64,000 nucleotides of DNA, from contig CM060912.1 in NCBI GenBank assembly GCA_030737875.1, positions 884,577,199-884,641,198 on the forward strand, given 5' to 3'. Position numbers and translations under genes: made by a program. The notes under the pieces are model-generated. The model had not been told where the DNA came from. It saw nothing but the letters and a program-made list of their open reading frames with translations, and ran no database searches. Positions 1 through 11,665 of the stretch are shown piece after piece; position 1 is the stretch's first letter, and each line of letters opens with the position of its first letter. This stretch comes from Allium sativum (Eukaryota > Streptophyta > Magnoliopsida > Asparagales > Amaryllidaceae).

Positions 1-1169
1 CAAATTTGGGTTCAGAGAATTTTACATGAATTTTATAATCATAAACTCAAATCAACAAATCAGTGGCTTAAATCAATTATCCCTGTCATTTTCTAGTTGA
101 TTCAAGTCTTTACGGATTTTATTCCTAATATAAACGTTCAGATTTTTATTTCATTTTTTCAGATTGGTTAATTTTTTTTTTTGAAAATAGAATTAAAAAA
201 ATCATTTGTGTTAGCAAAAGGGAAAACAGCTATGAAATTTATAAAAAAGTAAAAAAAAAAAAAAGTGAATGATGGGTGCAAATGGTAGCACTCCAACAAA
301 CTTATATAAAATTTAGATTGACTTCTCTAACATTAATCCTTATTCAAAACTTCTGTAAATAAGTCATACACAATCGGTCTGTCAATGGATACCTTCGGAA
401 GCTGATTGTGTCATATCGACATCTAAAATCATTTTCGGATACCGTAAATCGAATAAATATCCAAACCTCTAACTATAGATAATTCAGAAATTTGAATATA
501 AAATTTTGATTTAACATTAAAGAATTCAATTCCACTAATTGTAAAAGCATGCAAAATCAACAAATATGATTATAGTAAATGGTCAATTAATATACAATGA
601 ATGTGTATGCTATAAACTATTAAAAATAAAATAATAAATTCAGATGTTGTATCAAAAAATTAAAATACACATAGTATAACAAAAATTAAACGGTTAACTA
701 TTTAATGTGGATGTCTTCATATCCTAATTTGTACCTCTTTTTCCTCATATATTAGATGTTTATCCGTTTTTTGGTACATATGAATTTTGAATCTTTCGGA
801 TTCTCAAGACCCCAAACTCCATCTGGACCAACTATCCTCAAACCTAAGAACCATGGTCTCAAATCAATCATTATGGTGCTTTATAATAACTTCTATTTTG
901 GGGACTTTACTACTGTCATGGATGCTTAAGATGCCAAAATCTAAAGGGATTGCACCACAATACAATGATTAAAGAAGACATATCTTCATGTAACACAATT
1001 TCTGGGACAACGTCAAGTAATCTCCATTATTAAGAAATTGGAAAAGACGAACCACTGTTGTAACTTGTAATGTGCTTGGTTAAAAAATTTAGCAAAGCTT
1101 AGAGTAATGCAAGTTACCAAAAAAAATTGACATCATATGTAAAAAAAAAAGAATGAAAAAAATACTAAC
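1..1169. other. AT-rich sequence, no supported gene
   Basis: AT-rich sequence with poly-A runs near 250 and 1140. An open frame at 787-972 encodes about 60 residues with one hydrophobic segment, but it has no ATG at its start and no family that I recognise. I do not call it a gene. I searched the minus strand for the exon that should follow the RNase H-like exon at 1170-1262 and did not find it. Confidence 0.5.
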
Positions 1170-1262
1170 ATTGTGAGAATCAAGATCACGAATGACTGCT
1201 GTAGCCCCTGATTTTCCGGGGTTTCCCTTCGATGCTCCATCGAATTCAATCAGGCAGTCATA
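1170..1262 (-). pseudogene. RNase H-like exon fragment
   Basis: Read on the minus strand, 31 codons run without a stop and include EFDGASKGNPGKSGATAVIR. This matches the first beta-strand and catalytic Asp region of plant RNase H-like proteins (consensus FDGASKGNPGxAGxGAVLR), which cleave RNA in RNA:DNA hybrids. The segment is bounded by a plausible acceptor (TATGTAG at its 5' side) and a donor-like GTTAGT at its 3' side, so it looks like one internal exon. The next expected exon, with the NNVAEY-type motif, is not seen between here and position 1. It may lie outside the window or be lost. A LINE-derived RNase H is an alternative, although the wording is closer to the host RNase H family. Confidence 0.5.
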
Positions 1263-4065
1263 CTACATAGATAATACACATATATACGTATGTATCAAAC
1301 TCACATATCGATTCATGCAAAAGAGAAGTAATAACGGAACAAAGAAATCAGATTTGAACTGTAAATACGCACATTGTTCCCGTGGAAAAAAAAACATTTT
1401 CCACAATTATCGAGTATAGGGTTTTTTATCCTAGAAGGGTAGATTTGATTTTACAAGAAATAGTATGACTTTTACTATGAGGCGGTATTGTACACATCTA
1501 TTCTATTAGTTAAATATAAAAATAGGATGTTCACACTGCTTACGTGTACTCTTCGCTGCTTTGCATTTCAAAATCCTCCATTCTCCTGCCTCACTGATTT
1601 TTCTTTTACGTCGCAATCGCCGCTTCTCTTTTCCATGTGCCACATGCTCCACTCACTGAAAACTGTTTCCCTACGAACTTTTCCTCTTCCAAAATTCCCA
1701 ATCCTCCACGTACACCATTTTTTTTTCAATATCCCACGACAAACTACCGCATATCCCTAAAAGTACCACACTGAAAATAACTGTTCCCCAGATTTCATTC
1801 TACCCTACTTTTTTCTAATAAATTTTTAACCAACATCTACTTAAATTCGTGTATATAATTTATACCGAATCGATCTTTGCTTCACCATCTATTCCATTAC
1901 TAGCCTTCCATTCATGATCATTTACCATTCAAATTTCCTGGTCCATTCCGATCAGTGGAATTTCCGTTTAGCAGGGCTATTTCTGAAACAAAATCAACTC
2001 TAAATGTAAATCTGACCAACTATTCTATGATTGGAGCCTAATTTGGATGCTGGGCAACTGACAACGTAAGGTGCAAAAATTTTCTTTCATCTACCAGTGA
2101 ATTACCAATGGAGGTACGTATTCATTTCCACGGTTCCAACTCCTTTTGCAATTCTTAACAACATATTTCAGTTTTCAAAGTTTGATCTACTGCCGACCAA
2201 TTTTCTCTGCTAATGACGCTGACCAATAGGAATTTAACAGAGGCGCATTATTGCGCATCATGTATTTGTTTCTAACTACACACATTTAGCTTTATTTTGG
2301 TCTCCATAACAGAGCATCGACAATGCTTAAGTTTGCAGTTTTCATACTTAAACATCCATTTGCATTTCCCCGTATATATTATTTACACGACTGGTGTTTA
2401 TATATTTTCTTTCCTATGTTTCTGCTTTACAACATGAATATACTACTGGTTTTATATTTTGTATTTGTTGATGACTGCAGTGTTGCATCCTGTTTCATGC
2501 GAATCGTTGGTTAGTTGTAGGGAAAAAATGGTTGACATGTCCTTTCAAGAGTTTATAGACCGAGCGAAACTCCTGTTCATTTGATTTTATTACCATACCA
2601 CTATCCAGCTGCAACAGATATTTGTGTACCACACAAGGTGCAGATTGTTATGTCAGCTTTATAAGTAGTGAAAAGCAAGTGAGTAGTACTATGTCCTTTA
2701 CATTCATGATATATGTTCACATACTCGCAACTTATGTGACTTCATTACTGCAACATATCTAGGTTGAACTGATAGTTTAGTACTTTCCAGTTGAAGCGTC
2801 GTCGACAAAGGTACTCTCCCGGTAATTTGACCTTTTCATTCCCTCACCACCCATTCTTTATGTGGATGGTAACATCTACTTACGTCCACTATGCAACACA
2901 ATACATGCATATCACTTTTACTCGAACCTGTTATTTATTTGCCTATCAAAGAATACAACTTCTGCTGTTTTTTATGAGTGTCTCCTGATTTTATGCTTCC
3001 TCCTTTCTATCATTTCCCCCCCATTGTTTTCTAACTCAGTAACCATATGCAAAATTTTATTCATTCAACAACATTTTTTTCTCTCTTTTATCTATGATTT
3101 GTAACGATTTCTGAGTGTGTGTGTGTTTTTTGGATTAATTTTTTGACCTAAAATTATGGTTCTAAATGTGACTTAATTTGGGGGCTTTAACCTATTGCCA
3201 TCGTATACGTTGTTTAGTATTATTGGATATTCATATGCTAAATTCATTTGGACAAGAGGTAAAAATATTTGAACTTAAGTAAAATCCACATAATGTTTGG
3301 GAACTATGAGTTTCATAACAATTGCGAAACACAATGTTTGAACAACCCATTAACTGATCTTACTCTTCTTCTTTTTCAAATGATTTCAACACAATGTGGG
3401 CAAAGGAATCCCTTTTTGATTTAATAAACCTACGACTTATCTTAGTAGGTACTTTAATGAAGCTCATCTGGGTCTCAAACTTGATGTCATTGGAAATGAT
3501 CTTTATAACTTTACATAAAGGATATCAGATTTTAGAAAACATCTACATATGTGGAGTAAGTGTAACGAAAGCATTCAAATTAGATGTTATAACATTACAT
3601 AGAAATTCAATTCCATATTATTGAATTTAACAGATTAACCAGCAAAATGATTCCATTAATCATGTTAAGATGCTCTTGCTGGTTATCCGTCTTTTTGTGT
3701 TTGTTTGAAATGACATATATATGTATACCATTGGTTAAGTCTTTTTTTATAGCTACTATTTGTTTCACAATCAAGCAGCCTTTACTCTTGCAATTCTCCT
3801 ATACTCAATCAATTAACAATAACCTTTTAGTATTTAATTACAAAAAGGATGCTAAATTGAGTTAATAATAATTTTATTATTTATTTTCCTTCGCAAATGA
3901 TCGATTCCTGATCTATTATTGTGATCAACTTCTTTTGTCTATGTTATGTTAGTGTTACTTAATTTGTGTAATTTGTATATCCTGATTGGTAGGTGACAAT
4001 GTTCTGGTGTCGTCTTCGCTGTTGGTGTATTGCAATAGGCATGAAGTCCATAGTTGATGCTTTGG
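1263..4065. other. AT-rich intergenic or intronic sequence
   Basis: No reading frame here has a recognisable domain. Short frames around 1488-1760, 2323-2514, 2791-3104 and 3394-3865 have the composition of translated AT-rich intron sequence. A possible small exon lies on the plus strand just left of element E (about 3993-4065, after a TAG acceptor-like site), but its peptide is not recognisable. Confidence 0.4.
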
Positions 4066-4070
4066 TAATG
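4066..4070. repeat. Target site duplication of element E (left)
   Basis: TAATG here matches TAATG at 22664-22668, directly after the other end of E. Placing the boundary here makes the left terminus GGTGACGG, two substitutions away from the intact TGTAACGG terminus at 20030. Confidence 0.8.
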
Positions 4071-4556
4071 GGTGACGGCCCGCCCCGCACCAACCGACAT
4101 TTACTCCAAAAGTGCGCTGTACACATGTCCAGTTAGCATGGGATGGATCGTTAGAAGAAAAAGGAAGAAGGAAATGAACTAACAAGGAACCTGTAAAATG
4201 TCTCACAGCGCATGGAACAAAATATAATAACAACATACTTGACATAAAACAGGTGAGACAGTGCATAAGCTGAAAATAAACTAACATAGCAGCGGAAAAT
4301 CCAAGTACAGCTTATGATCCAAAGTTAACATTATTACAACTTTTCAAACTATCTCAAAAGCAAAAGCAAGATAAAGGAGGTACACTACTAATGCCCAAGT
4401 AGCGACCACCAACGACATAGGGAGAATATCTATATATCATACGTGGAAGCCTCCTGCTCGCCTCCGAATCAGCTACTCGCGCATCACCAGCTAACCTGTC
4501 TCTAGTCTGCTCGTGTGAGCACCCAGAGTAATAAGAGGAGACATAAAACTCTAGGT

Positions 4557-4571
4557 TAGACATAAAGCCTG
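4557..4571 (-). promoter_or_regulatory. LTR stem-loop, TTTAT loop (E, left copy)
   Basis: In element sense, CAGGC-TTTAT-GTCTA. The intact copy in the other E LTR (20516-20530) reads CAGGC-TTTAT-GTCTG, a 5-bp stem with one G-U pair. The same stem-loop, with compensated bases, lies at the same relative place in A, B, C and D. Confidence 0.6.
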
Positions 4572-4829
4572 GTATGAGCGATAAGCATCTAAGCAGAAAA
4601 ATAATAGGTAGACTAAAACATACCTGAACCTGGACCTGCAACCAAAGAGTTAGCACTACATACTGTACAACACTCTAAGGTGCCAATAACATGTGGTGTA
4701 AAGATAATGGGGGTGTGGGTGTGCATGTCATAGTGATGACAAACAATCAAACATAGCAACCGTTCTCACATCTCTCACTCAGTGCATAAAGCATACGATA
4801 TTCACCACTTCGATCGCCCAACATACCTT

Positions 4830-5150
4830 GCTATGATCACTTTGCCCCCATGAAGTCATAAATGGCTTCACTGCACTGATACATAGCCACAAATCCTTCG
4901 CTATGTCCACTTTGCCCCCATGGAGTCGCAATGACCCCACTGCACTGGCTCATAGCCTTACTAATCCTTTACTATGTCCACTCTGCCCCATGGAGTCACA
5001 ATGACCCCACTGCACTGGCTCATAGTCTTACTACGCATCACTTTGCCCCTCGAGTCATAATGACTCTACTGCACTAATAACGTAATCTTGCTACCATCAC
5101 CTTGCCCCTCGAGTCATAGTGACTCTACTGCACTGATAAGTAGCCCATCA
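4830..5150. repeat. Tandem array of about 65-bp palindromic units (E LTR)
   Basis: Five units of roughly 60-70 bp share TTTGCCCC, ACTGCACT and a central palindrome. Unit 4 has GAGTCAT-a-ATGACTC. Unit 1 has GAAGTCAT-aa-ATGGCTTC, where outer bases changed on both arms. Units 2 and 3 have GGAGTC with GACCCC, which is weaker. The right LTR repeats the array at about 20787-21100. The array lies inside the intron-like part of the LTR. Confidence 0.7.
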
Positions 5151-5289
5151 TCCATTTTCAGTGGTGAATCAAAGTTATGAACGTCGACAACTCCTTTGCA
5201 CACGTCCCACGGCAAAACCCAACCATGAAGTGAACTCATTGGTTCCCAACTGAATCCTGAGCTCTAACTTCCACTTGGACTACCTTTGC

Positions 5290-5700
5290 ATCTCGGGTTA
5301 TTGGTCATCACCGGATCGGTTCGGATTCCCCCTAATCATCAGTTCGGTTCAAATCGGAATGCTCCTTCTTGATTGAATCGGATCGGGTCATCATCACCTC
5401 AGCGGATCGGATCGGGTCTCCACGTCCAGTCGCCATCATCGGTTCGGGTCGGGGTCCTCCAGTTTGCCACGGTTCAGATCGACTTCTTCTAAAGCAACCC
5501 GGGTCGGGTCATAGTCTCCAAGCCTCGTCGTAGTACATCGGTTCGGGTCGGGGTACCATGGCGGATCGGGTCGGAGAACATCAGGCGGGTCGGATCGGAT
5601 GATGCGTGCCACGAGAAGTGCAAGTGAATTGAAGTGTGAAGTGTGAGAGCCGATCGGGTCCTCCTACCGATCCGATCCGGTTCGGATGTCTTCCTGCACT
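5290..5700. repeat. CpG-rich GGTTCGG / GGATCGG short-repeat block (E LTR)
   Basis: Degenerate short repeats of GGTTCGGGTCGGGG and GGATCGGATCGG type, far richer in GC and CpG than the surrounding LTR. The right LTR has it at about 21260-21650. No coding potential is supported. Confidence 0.65.
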
Positions 5701-6706
5701 TTTTCCAGCAAGCAATTTACGCCACTTGACGGCGTTTTCGGCCATTCCAACTATTCTAATCAATCACAAAGCATACCATACAGTCATAGAAACATGTGTA
5801 ATCAACCACAACCGTCAAAACAACAATATGATAGGTTAAAGTGGATCAAACCTAGACAAAACCCCATATTTTCCCTTAAGCATGTTTAGGTAAAACTAAT
5901 GATGTGATTAGTAAAACTTAACCAAATTAACCCAAATTCATCTCAGAGGTCTAAAACATCATTTTGAATTTTATACATATTTTTCTAGAATTTTATCATG
6001 TTTAAATTCGCTAATTAACACTAATTACGCTTAATTAGCCATAATTGGTGAGGAACTATGCAAACCACTCACCTTAGCCACAAATAAAACTTAGATCTGA
6101 AATAAATCTCTGATTTGGTGCGAATCCCAATGCTAAGCAGCAGCTCTAACATTGATTTGGTGAAGATCTCCCTTGATTTGATGATGCTAAGCTTTATCCT
6201 TGATTAGAAGGTGATTTGGAGGTGATTTAGAAGTTGGAGGCCATTTTTAGGGTTTCTAAGAGGTAAGTGGAGGCTAGAAAAATGAAATGGAATGAATCTC
6301 TAATCCCTTTCAGCCTCCCCATAACCCTAATCCCGAAATGGGTTATGGGCCCATTCACTAATCACTCTATTTGTCCCGGTTAAGCAGTTTTTCACCTTCC
6401 AAACCTTATTTCAGCCATATCTCCCAAACGGTAAGTCCGTTTTTCACATATGACACTCTACGGAAAGGTAAACCATCAAACGAATCTAATTGAAGCGGTT
6501 TCAGGTCAAAATTCCTTTCCAATCAAAAGTTATGGCCGAAACAAGATCAACTATGGGCAAAACGGTCATTTAAAAATCGACAAAAATCATGAACATGGGA
6601 AATGACTCTAATGGTTGTTTCCCAAGGTTACATGACCATACGACTTCATATGGGAAAGAAATAAATGTTCTACGATCCTCCGATGCGTAGAATACGGGTT
6701 GTTACA

Positions 6707-6740
6707 TTCTCCCCCCTTAAGAAATTTCGCCCCCGAAATT
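6707..6740 (-). promoter_or_regulatory. Polypurine tract and pre-PPT hairpin of element E
   Basis: In element sense a purine run AAGGGGGGAGAA abuts the 3' LTR and would prime plus-strand DNA synthesis. Just upstream, 6740-6723 reads AATTTCG-GGGG-CGAAATT, a perfect 7-bp stem. Elements A, B and D have GATTTCG-GGGA-CGAAATC at the same place, so the outer pair differs in a compensated way. Confidence 0.8.
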
Positions 6741-6862
6741 CCCTAACCAAAACACACAAAGGGTTCCGCATGCCTATCAATCGTAAAACAACAATCGAAC
6801 ATGCAAAATAAGCAAAACAAGTCTATCCTAGCATGCAGAATAACTAAATTACAAGGTAAATC

Positions 6863-8353
6863 TTACCAGGCAAAGAGTTCTGGATACGTCTTTCTAATGC
6901 TCTCCTCTGTCTCCTAAGTACAGTCATTCTCGTTCTCGCCCAACTGAACCTTGACTAGCCTCACCGCCTTCCTTCGAGGTTGCTTCGTATCATGCTCGAC
7001 AATACGGATTGGCTTGCGGTTCCCAACTGCCTCGGGTTCTACTTCGAAGTCCTCTAACTGATCAGGTGAAATAGTCATATTTGGGTCGTGAACGAACTTC
7101 CTTAGTTGGGAAACATGAAATACGTTGTGAACTCCCGCCATCTTCTCTCGTAAGTCAACTCTATACGCCAAATTCCCAACTTGTTCAAGAACAGGGAATG
7201 TGCCAACAAATCTTGGTGCCAATTTGCCTCTCCTGCCAAATCGTATCACGCTCTTCAACGGAGAAACCTTGACAAATACCAAGTCACCAACGGAGAATTT
7301 TAAGTCTCTTCTCCTCTTATCAGCATAACTCTTCTGCCTATCTTGGGCAACCTTCATTCGTTGTTGAATGGTCTTAATCTTATCTGAAGTTTCCCTCACC
7401 ACATCTGGTCCAAGCATAAACTTCTCGCCAGTCTCTATCCAACATGATGGTGAGTTGCACGGTCTTCCGTACAAAGCTTCATATGGAGCCATACCGATGC
7501 TGGATTGGTAGCTATTATTATATGCAAACTCTACTAGATGTAAATGGTCATCCCACGATCCACCAAAATCCAATATACATGCTCTCAAGAGATCTTCCAA
7601 TATACGATTCACCCTCTCCGTCTGACCATCGGTCTGAGGATGATATGCGGTACTGAGATGTAATTCTGACCCCAGAGCCTCTTGTAAGCTCTTCCAAAAC
7701 CCACTAGTGAACAATGGGTCTCAGTCGCTCATAATGCTTTTAGATACTCCATGAAATCTCACTACCCACTTCATATACAATTGTGCCAAATTAGCTGCCG
7801 TTCTGGTCGATTTGACTTGTATAAATCTTGCACTCTTAGTCAATCGATCTATAATTACCCAAATGCTATCATGTCCCGATCTAGTCCTCGGTAAACCATC
7901 GATGAAATCCATCGAGACTTGCTCCCATTTCCATTCGGGAATTTCTAATGGTTGCAACAACCCACTAGGCTTCTTTTGCTCGGCTTTAACTAACTGGCAA
8001 TTCATGCATTTGGATATAAACTTCCCAACGTCTCTTTTCATCCCTTCCCAGTAGTAAGTCTGCTTCATGTCTCGATACATCTTATTACCACCGGGATGTA
8101 TAGTCAGTTTTGAGTGATGACATTCTCTAAGCACTTCATCTCTCAAACTACTTTCGTTCGGTACAACTAGTCTTCCATTCTTTCTAAGCCATCCATCTCG
8201 ATCAAGCCCATACAAATTCATCTCCTCACCATCGATGTCCATCTCTAACTTGGAGATGATTTCCAATAGATTAGGACCGTCCCTCTGGCTGGAACCAATC
8301 CGCTCTATCAAAGTGGGTCTGATCGCCAAACTAGCTAGCATTTCTGGATCCAA
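6863..8353 (-). pseudogene. pol: Element E integrase and chromodomain-like tail (broken)
   Basis: Minus strand. The frame opens near 8353 with the HHCC zinc-binding region (CHHSKLTIHPGG then CMNCQ). The catalytic core follows with MDFIDGLP (first Asp), SIMSD (second Asp) and [17 protein letters not shown] (catalytic Glu). The tail has a GPY/F-type region ([17 protein letters not shown]) and a chromodomain-like end ([15 protein letters not shown], then ETEESIRKTYPELF). In-frame stops interrupt at 7721-7723 (TGA after the second Asp, where CGA is usual) and 6914-6916 (TAG where Trp is expected). The normal stop is at 6863-6865. A frameshift between 8335 and 8353 separates it from the upstream frame. 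In an intact element this enzyme inserts the cDNA, and the tail guides it to chromatin. Confidence 0.88.
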
Positions 8354-11097
8354 TTCGCACTTTGTCTGAAATCAAACCCTGCGATATACTCCAGTTGCTT
8401 CCATTCAAGAAACATAGCCCCCAAACTGGCATGTCTCCTACTCAAGCCATCGGCTACCGCATTACCTTTCCCAGGTGTGTATGCGATATCAAAGTCATAC
8501 GAAGCTAAGAACTCTAACCATCTATGCTGACGGAGATTCAAATCTTTCTAAGAGAAGAGATAATTTAACGATTTATGATCAGTAAACAACTCAAATCTTT
8601 CTCCTAAGAGATAGTGTCTCCACATCTTTAATGCGAACACAATCGCTGCCAGTTCCAAATCATGGGTAGGATACTTCTTCTCATGCGGCTTTAGCTGCCG
8701 ACTAGCATAAGCTACAACCCTACCCCCTTGCATCAATACAACACCTAGTCCGGTACCACAAGCATCCGTGTATACCGTCATTTCTTCATTCCCTTTAGGA
8801 ATGACTAGCACTGGCGCACGCGTCAACTTTTTCTTTAGACTCTTGAATGCATTCTCACACACTCCGTCCCAGACAAAGGCCTGATGCTTCTTAGTCAACT
8901 GAGTTAACGGTGCTGCTATTTTGGAGAAGACCTGGATAAACTTACGATAATATCCAGCTAACCCCAAGAAACTTCTTACATCTTTTGCATTCTTGGGCGT
9001 AGGCCAATCCTGTATCGTAGCCACCTTCGCAGGGTCCACAGCAATACCATTCTCTGAAACAACATGGCCCAAGAATCTCACTTCCCTTCTCCAAATGTGA
9101 CACTTAGAGAATTTTGCTTTCAATTGGTGTTTCCTCAACACCTCCATCACTGTCCTCAAGTGTCCCTTGTGTTCCTCCTCTGTCCTCGAGTAAACAAGGA
9201 TATCGTCTATGAACACAAGAACAAACTTATTCAACTGATCTCTGAATACTCGATTCATAAGATCCACAAAGTAGGCTGGTGCATTGGTCAACCCAAATGG
9301 CATGACCAACCACTCATAGAATCCAGACGGCGTCCTAAATGCCGTTTTCGGAACACTCTCATACGCTACTCGGAGCTGATGAAATCCTGTCGCGAGATCC
9401 AACTGGTAGAACACTCTTGCTCCTTCCAGTTGATCGAACAAATCATCTATCCGTGGTAGAGGATACTTATTCTTCCTCGTCACCTTATTCAACTCGCGAT
9501 AGTCCACACACAAACGAAGGGAACCATCTGCCTTAGTGGAAAACACAACTAGTGCTCCCCACTCGGAGTCACTTCTTCTAATAAATCCCTTCTTCAAAAG
9601 ATTGCTGACTTGCACCCCGACCTCTCGCTGCTCCCTTGGTGCCAAACGACGAAGTGGCATCACTATAGGTCTGGCATCTTTTACTAAATCAATACGGAAC
9701 TCAATCTCTCGGTGTGGTGGAAGCCCGGTCACCTCCTCGAAGTCGTCCGGATGCTGGCCAACCACGGGCACATCTGACAACTCATCCTGCAGGATGTCGA
9801 GGGAATTTATAAAACTAGCCATTACCCCATCACTAGGTAGACTACCAAACACTACCCTCCGCCCATCATCCACCCTAACTGTCACCAAAAAGCCCTCACA
9901 GTCTACCACCACCCCGTATCTTTGGAGCCAATCGACTCCCAATATAATGCCATACCAAGTAAAGCCCAAAACAAAGCAATCATAAACAAACATACATCCA
10001 TGACTCGATAAGACCAAATTTCTGCAAATCATACTAAGGCTAGTCGAACCACCAATCGGGTTCGTCACAACCAATGGTCTATCGACTATCTCGGGTTCCA
10101 GTCCCAACCTATCTACCAGGTCACTAGATATGAAGGAACGGGATGCCCCAGTATCAAACAAAACTCGAACTTGTACATCATAAATAGAAAGCATACCTTG
10201 AATAACAACATTCTTTCCTTTCTCCGCCGCAGTTGGGGCATTCGACGAAGAAGGAACGACATCAATAGCATATGCTTTCACAATCTGCTTCTCCTTAAGA
10301 GGTTGCAGACACTTATCCTTATGATGTCCCACTTGGCCACAGTTATAGCACTTCCTATCCTCTGGCTTGGCACGAAATTCTTTAGCATAATGGCCCTTCT
10401 TACCACAGCTGAAGCACTCAACATCTTTCTTGTTCTTTTTCTGGCCATCCTTAGTTTGGTTATGCTTCCTCTTATTCTGGGAGTTATTCTTGCCTCCACC
10501 GCCTACTTGCGGCTTTAGCCCTTCTGCAGATGCAGCCTCAGTCTTTGACTTAGGGTAAAGACTCTCTGATCCCAAAGCTTTCCCCACAATCGATTCAAAA
10601 GTCTCATCGATGTGGTTGATAAGCCTTTCCCCTAAGTATCCATCCAACCCAGTAATGAACTTCTCATTCTTCTTCTCAGGAGTGTCAATAAGAGATAGTC
10701 CATACTTCGACAAAGTGTCGAACTCAGCAATATAATCAGAGACTGCCTTACCATTCTGCTTAGGTTCCAAGAATCTCTTAAACAACACCGAATTCTGGGC
10801 AGCTGGAATAAAATTCTCGCTAAAGCGAGCCTTGAACTGATCCCAAGTAACCTGATCTTCTGGAGTAGCTGTTCTAATGGCATTCCACCAATTCATCGCT
10901 CGCCCTTACAGCTGACGAGACGCTAGCCTTCTCTTCATCGCATCCTCGATACCCAAGTCGTCGAACATATGATCACAGCTATCCATCCAATCCTGAACAT
11001 CTGTGGCCGACCCCGTTCCATGGAACGACTTCCCACCAAGGTTAGTGTAATCCTTGCACAACTTGGCGAAATCGACCCTAGGCGCCTGCACTACTGG
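8335..11097 (-). pseudogene. pol: Element E gag (C-terminal part), protease, RT and RNase H (broken)
   Basis: Minus strand, one frame apart from its stops. The 5' part is gag, homologous to the D gag (GGKSFHG, DWMDSC, NWWN blocks). A TAA at 10906-10908 breaks it, and the long open frame then runs 10896-8548. Counting from the Met at 10896: first zinc knuckle about 161-174, with its last Cys replaced by Phe; second knuckle about 183-196, intact (CYNC..H..C); retropepsin LFDTGAS about 246-252; RT with [12 protein letters not shown] about 497-508 and the active-site VFIDD about 561-565; RNase H from about 700 ([20 protein letters not shown]). A TAG at 8548-8550 lies within the RNase H connection, and the frame resumes to the frameshift near 8335-8353. 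The gag N-terminus is 8.6 kb away at 19681-19826 because A inserted here. Confidence 0.9.
11093..11097. repeat. Target site duplication of element A (left)
   Basis: ACTGG here and CCTGG at 19681-19685 flank A. Four of five bases match. The gag frame of E continues across the two flanks, which supports a simple insertion. Confidence 0.65.
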
Positions 11098-11195
11098 TGT
11101 AACACCCCGTGTATTCTATAACAGTGAAATTCACAAATTAAAGTATAATTAATTTCAAATCAAAGAATTAAAGGAAACGGGATACGCCATTGTGT

Positions 11196-11280
11196 TCATC
11201 TCGGAAAAATACGCGAAATAGAGTCCGAGTTTTCGAAAAACGGAGTCCGTATGAAGAAGATATGGCCTCCGGAAGTTTCA
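11196..11280 (+). promoter_or_regulatory. Conserved U3 block with GAGTCCG repeats (A)
   Basis: A segment of about 80 bp containing TTTTCGAAAA between two GAGTCCG copies, followed by GTATGAAGAAGATATGG. It is nearly identical in D (about 41662-41735) and B (about 28125-28205, minus), although flanking U3 sequence differs. Possibly a transcription control region; this is inference. Confidence 0.5.
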
Positions 11281-11386
11281 GAATTCAGGTTAAAATTCAA
11301 AACAGACGAAAACAGCTCAGAAAAACAAGTTTAAAATTCAAAATCGGGCCCAATTGGCCAGGGCGGGAAAATTCCCGCCTAAGGCA

Positions 11387-11510
11387 CCCAGGTCGACTTG
11401 GCAGTCGACCTGGGCTAGAGGTCGACAGGGCTGTCGACACCCGTGTCGACTGCCAAGTCGACACGGTGTCGACTGGGTTGTCGACCTGGCCCCAGAGCCA
11501 GGTCGAACCC
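11387..11510. repeat. Cluster of GTCGAC-centred perfect palindromes (A U3)
   Basis: Eight or more GTCGAC sites in about 120 bp. 11387-11414 is a perfect inverted repeat with 12-bp arms (CCCAGGTCGACT / AGTCGACCTGGG, loop TGGC). Around 11443-11464, GTGTCGACT-GCCA-AGTCGACAC has 9-bp arms. 11481-11506 has 10-bp arms (TCGACCTGGC / GCCAGGTCGA). The 3' LTR repeats it at about 16244-16367. B and D have their own GTCGAC clusters in the same part of the LTR, upstream of the TATA box. Confidence 0.85.
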
Positions 11511-11665
11511 AGCCCACCCTGGCTGGCCTGGTCTATGTTTAGTCGATTTTCTGAGCCTTGCCTTGTCAATAGGGCTAGGTGTCAGCTCCGGATTGGCCTC
11601 TCCTTCAAACGAACGGCTATTATTGAATCAAGCTCCATCGACGGTCTAAAACAACTCACAAACAT

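Larger units (their letters stand above)
4071..6706 (-). repeat. Element E 3' LTR
   Basis: 2636 bp, matching 20030-22663 (2634 bp) along its length with scattered substitutions. It ends GTTACA on the plus strand, so it starts TGTAAC in element sense. In element sense it contains a short ATGGC ORF (6244-6227), a consensus donor AAG/GTGAGT (GT at 6072-6071), a CpG-rich repeat block (about 5700-5290), a tandem palindrome array (about 5150-4830), a stem-loop (4571-4557) and a CAG acceptor candidate (4509-4507). I see no clear TATA box. Confidence 0.93.

Noticed and set aside
787..972. 61-codon open frame with a hydrophobic segment
   Set aside because: Starts at a TTG, has no recognised family, and lies in AT-rich sequence. 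Not enough to call a gene.
11387..11510. GTCGAC cluster as a CRISPR-like array
   Set aside because: No constant repeat and unique spacer pattern; the window is plant nuclear DNA.
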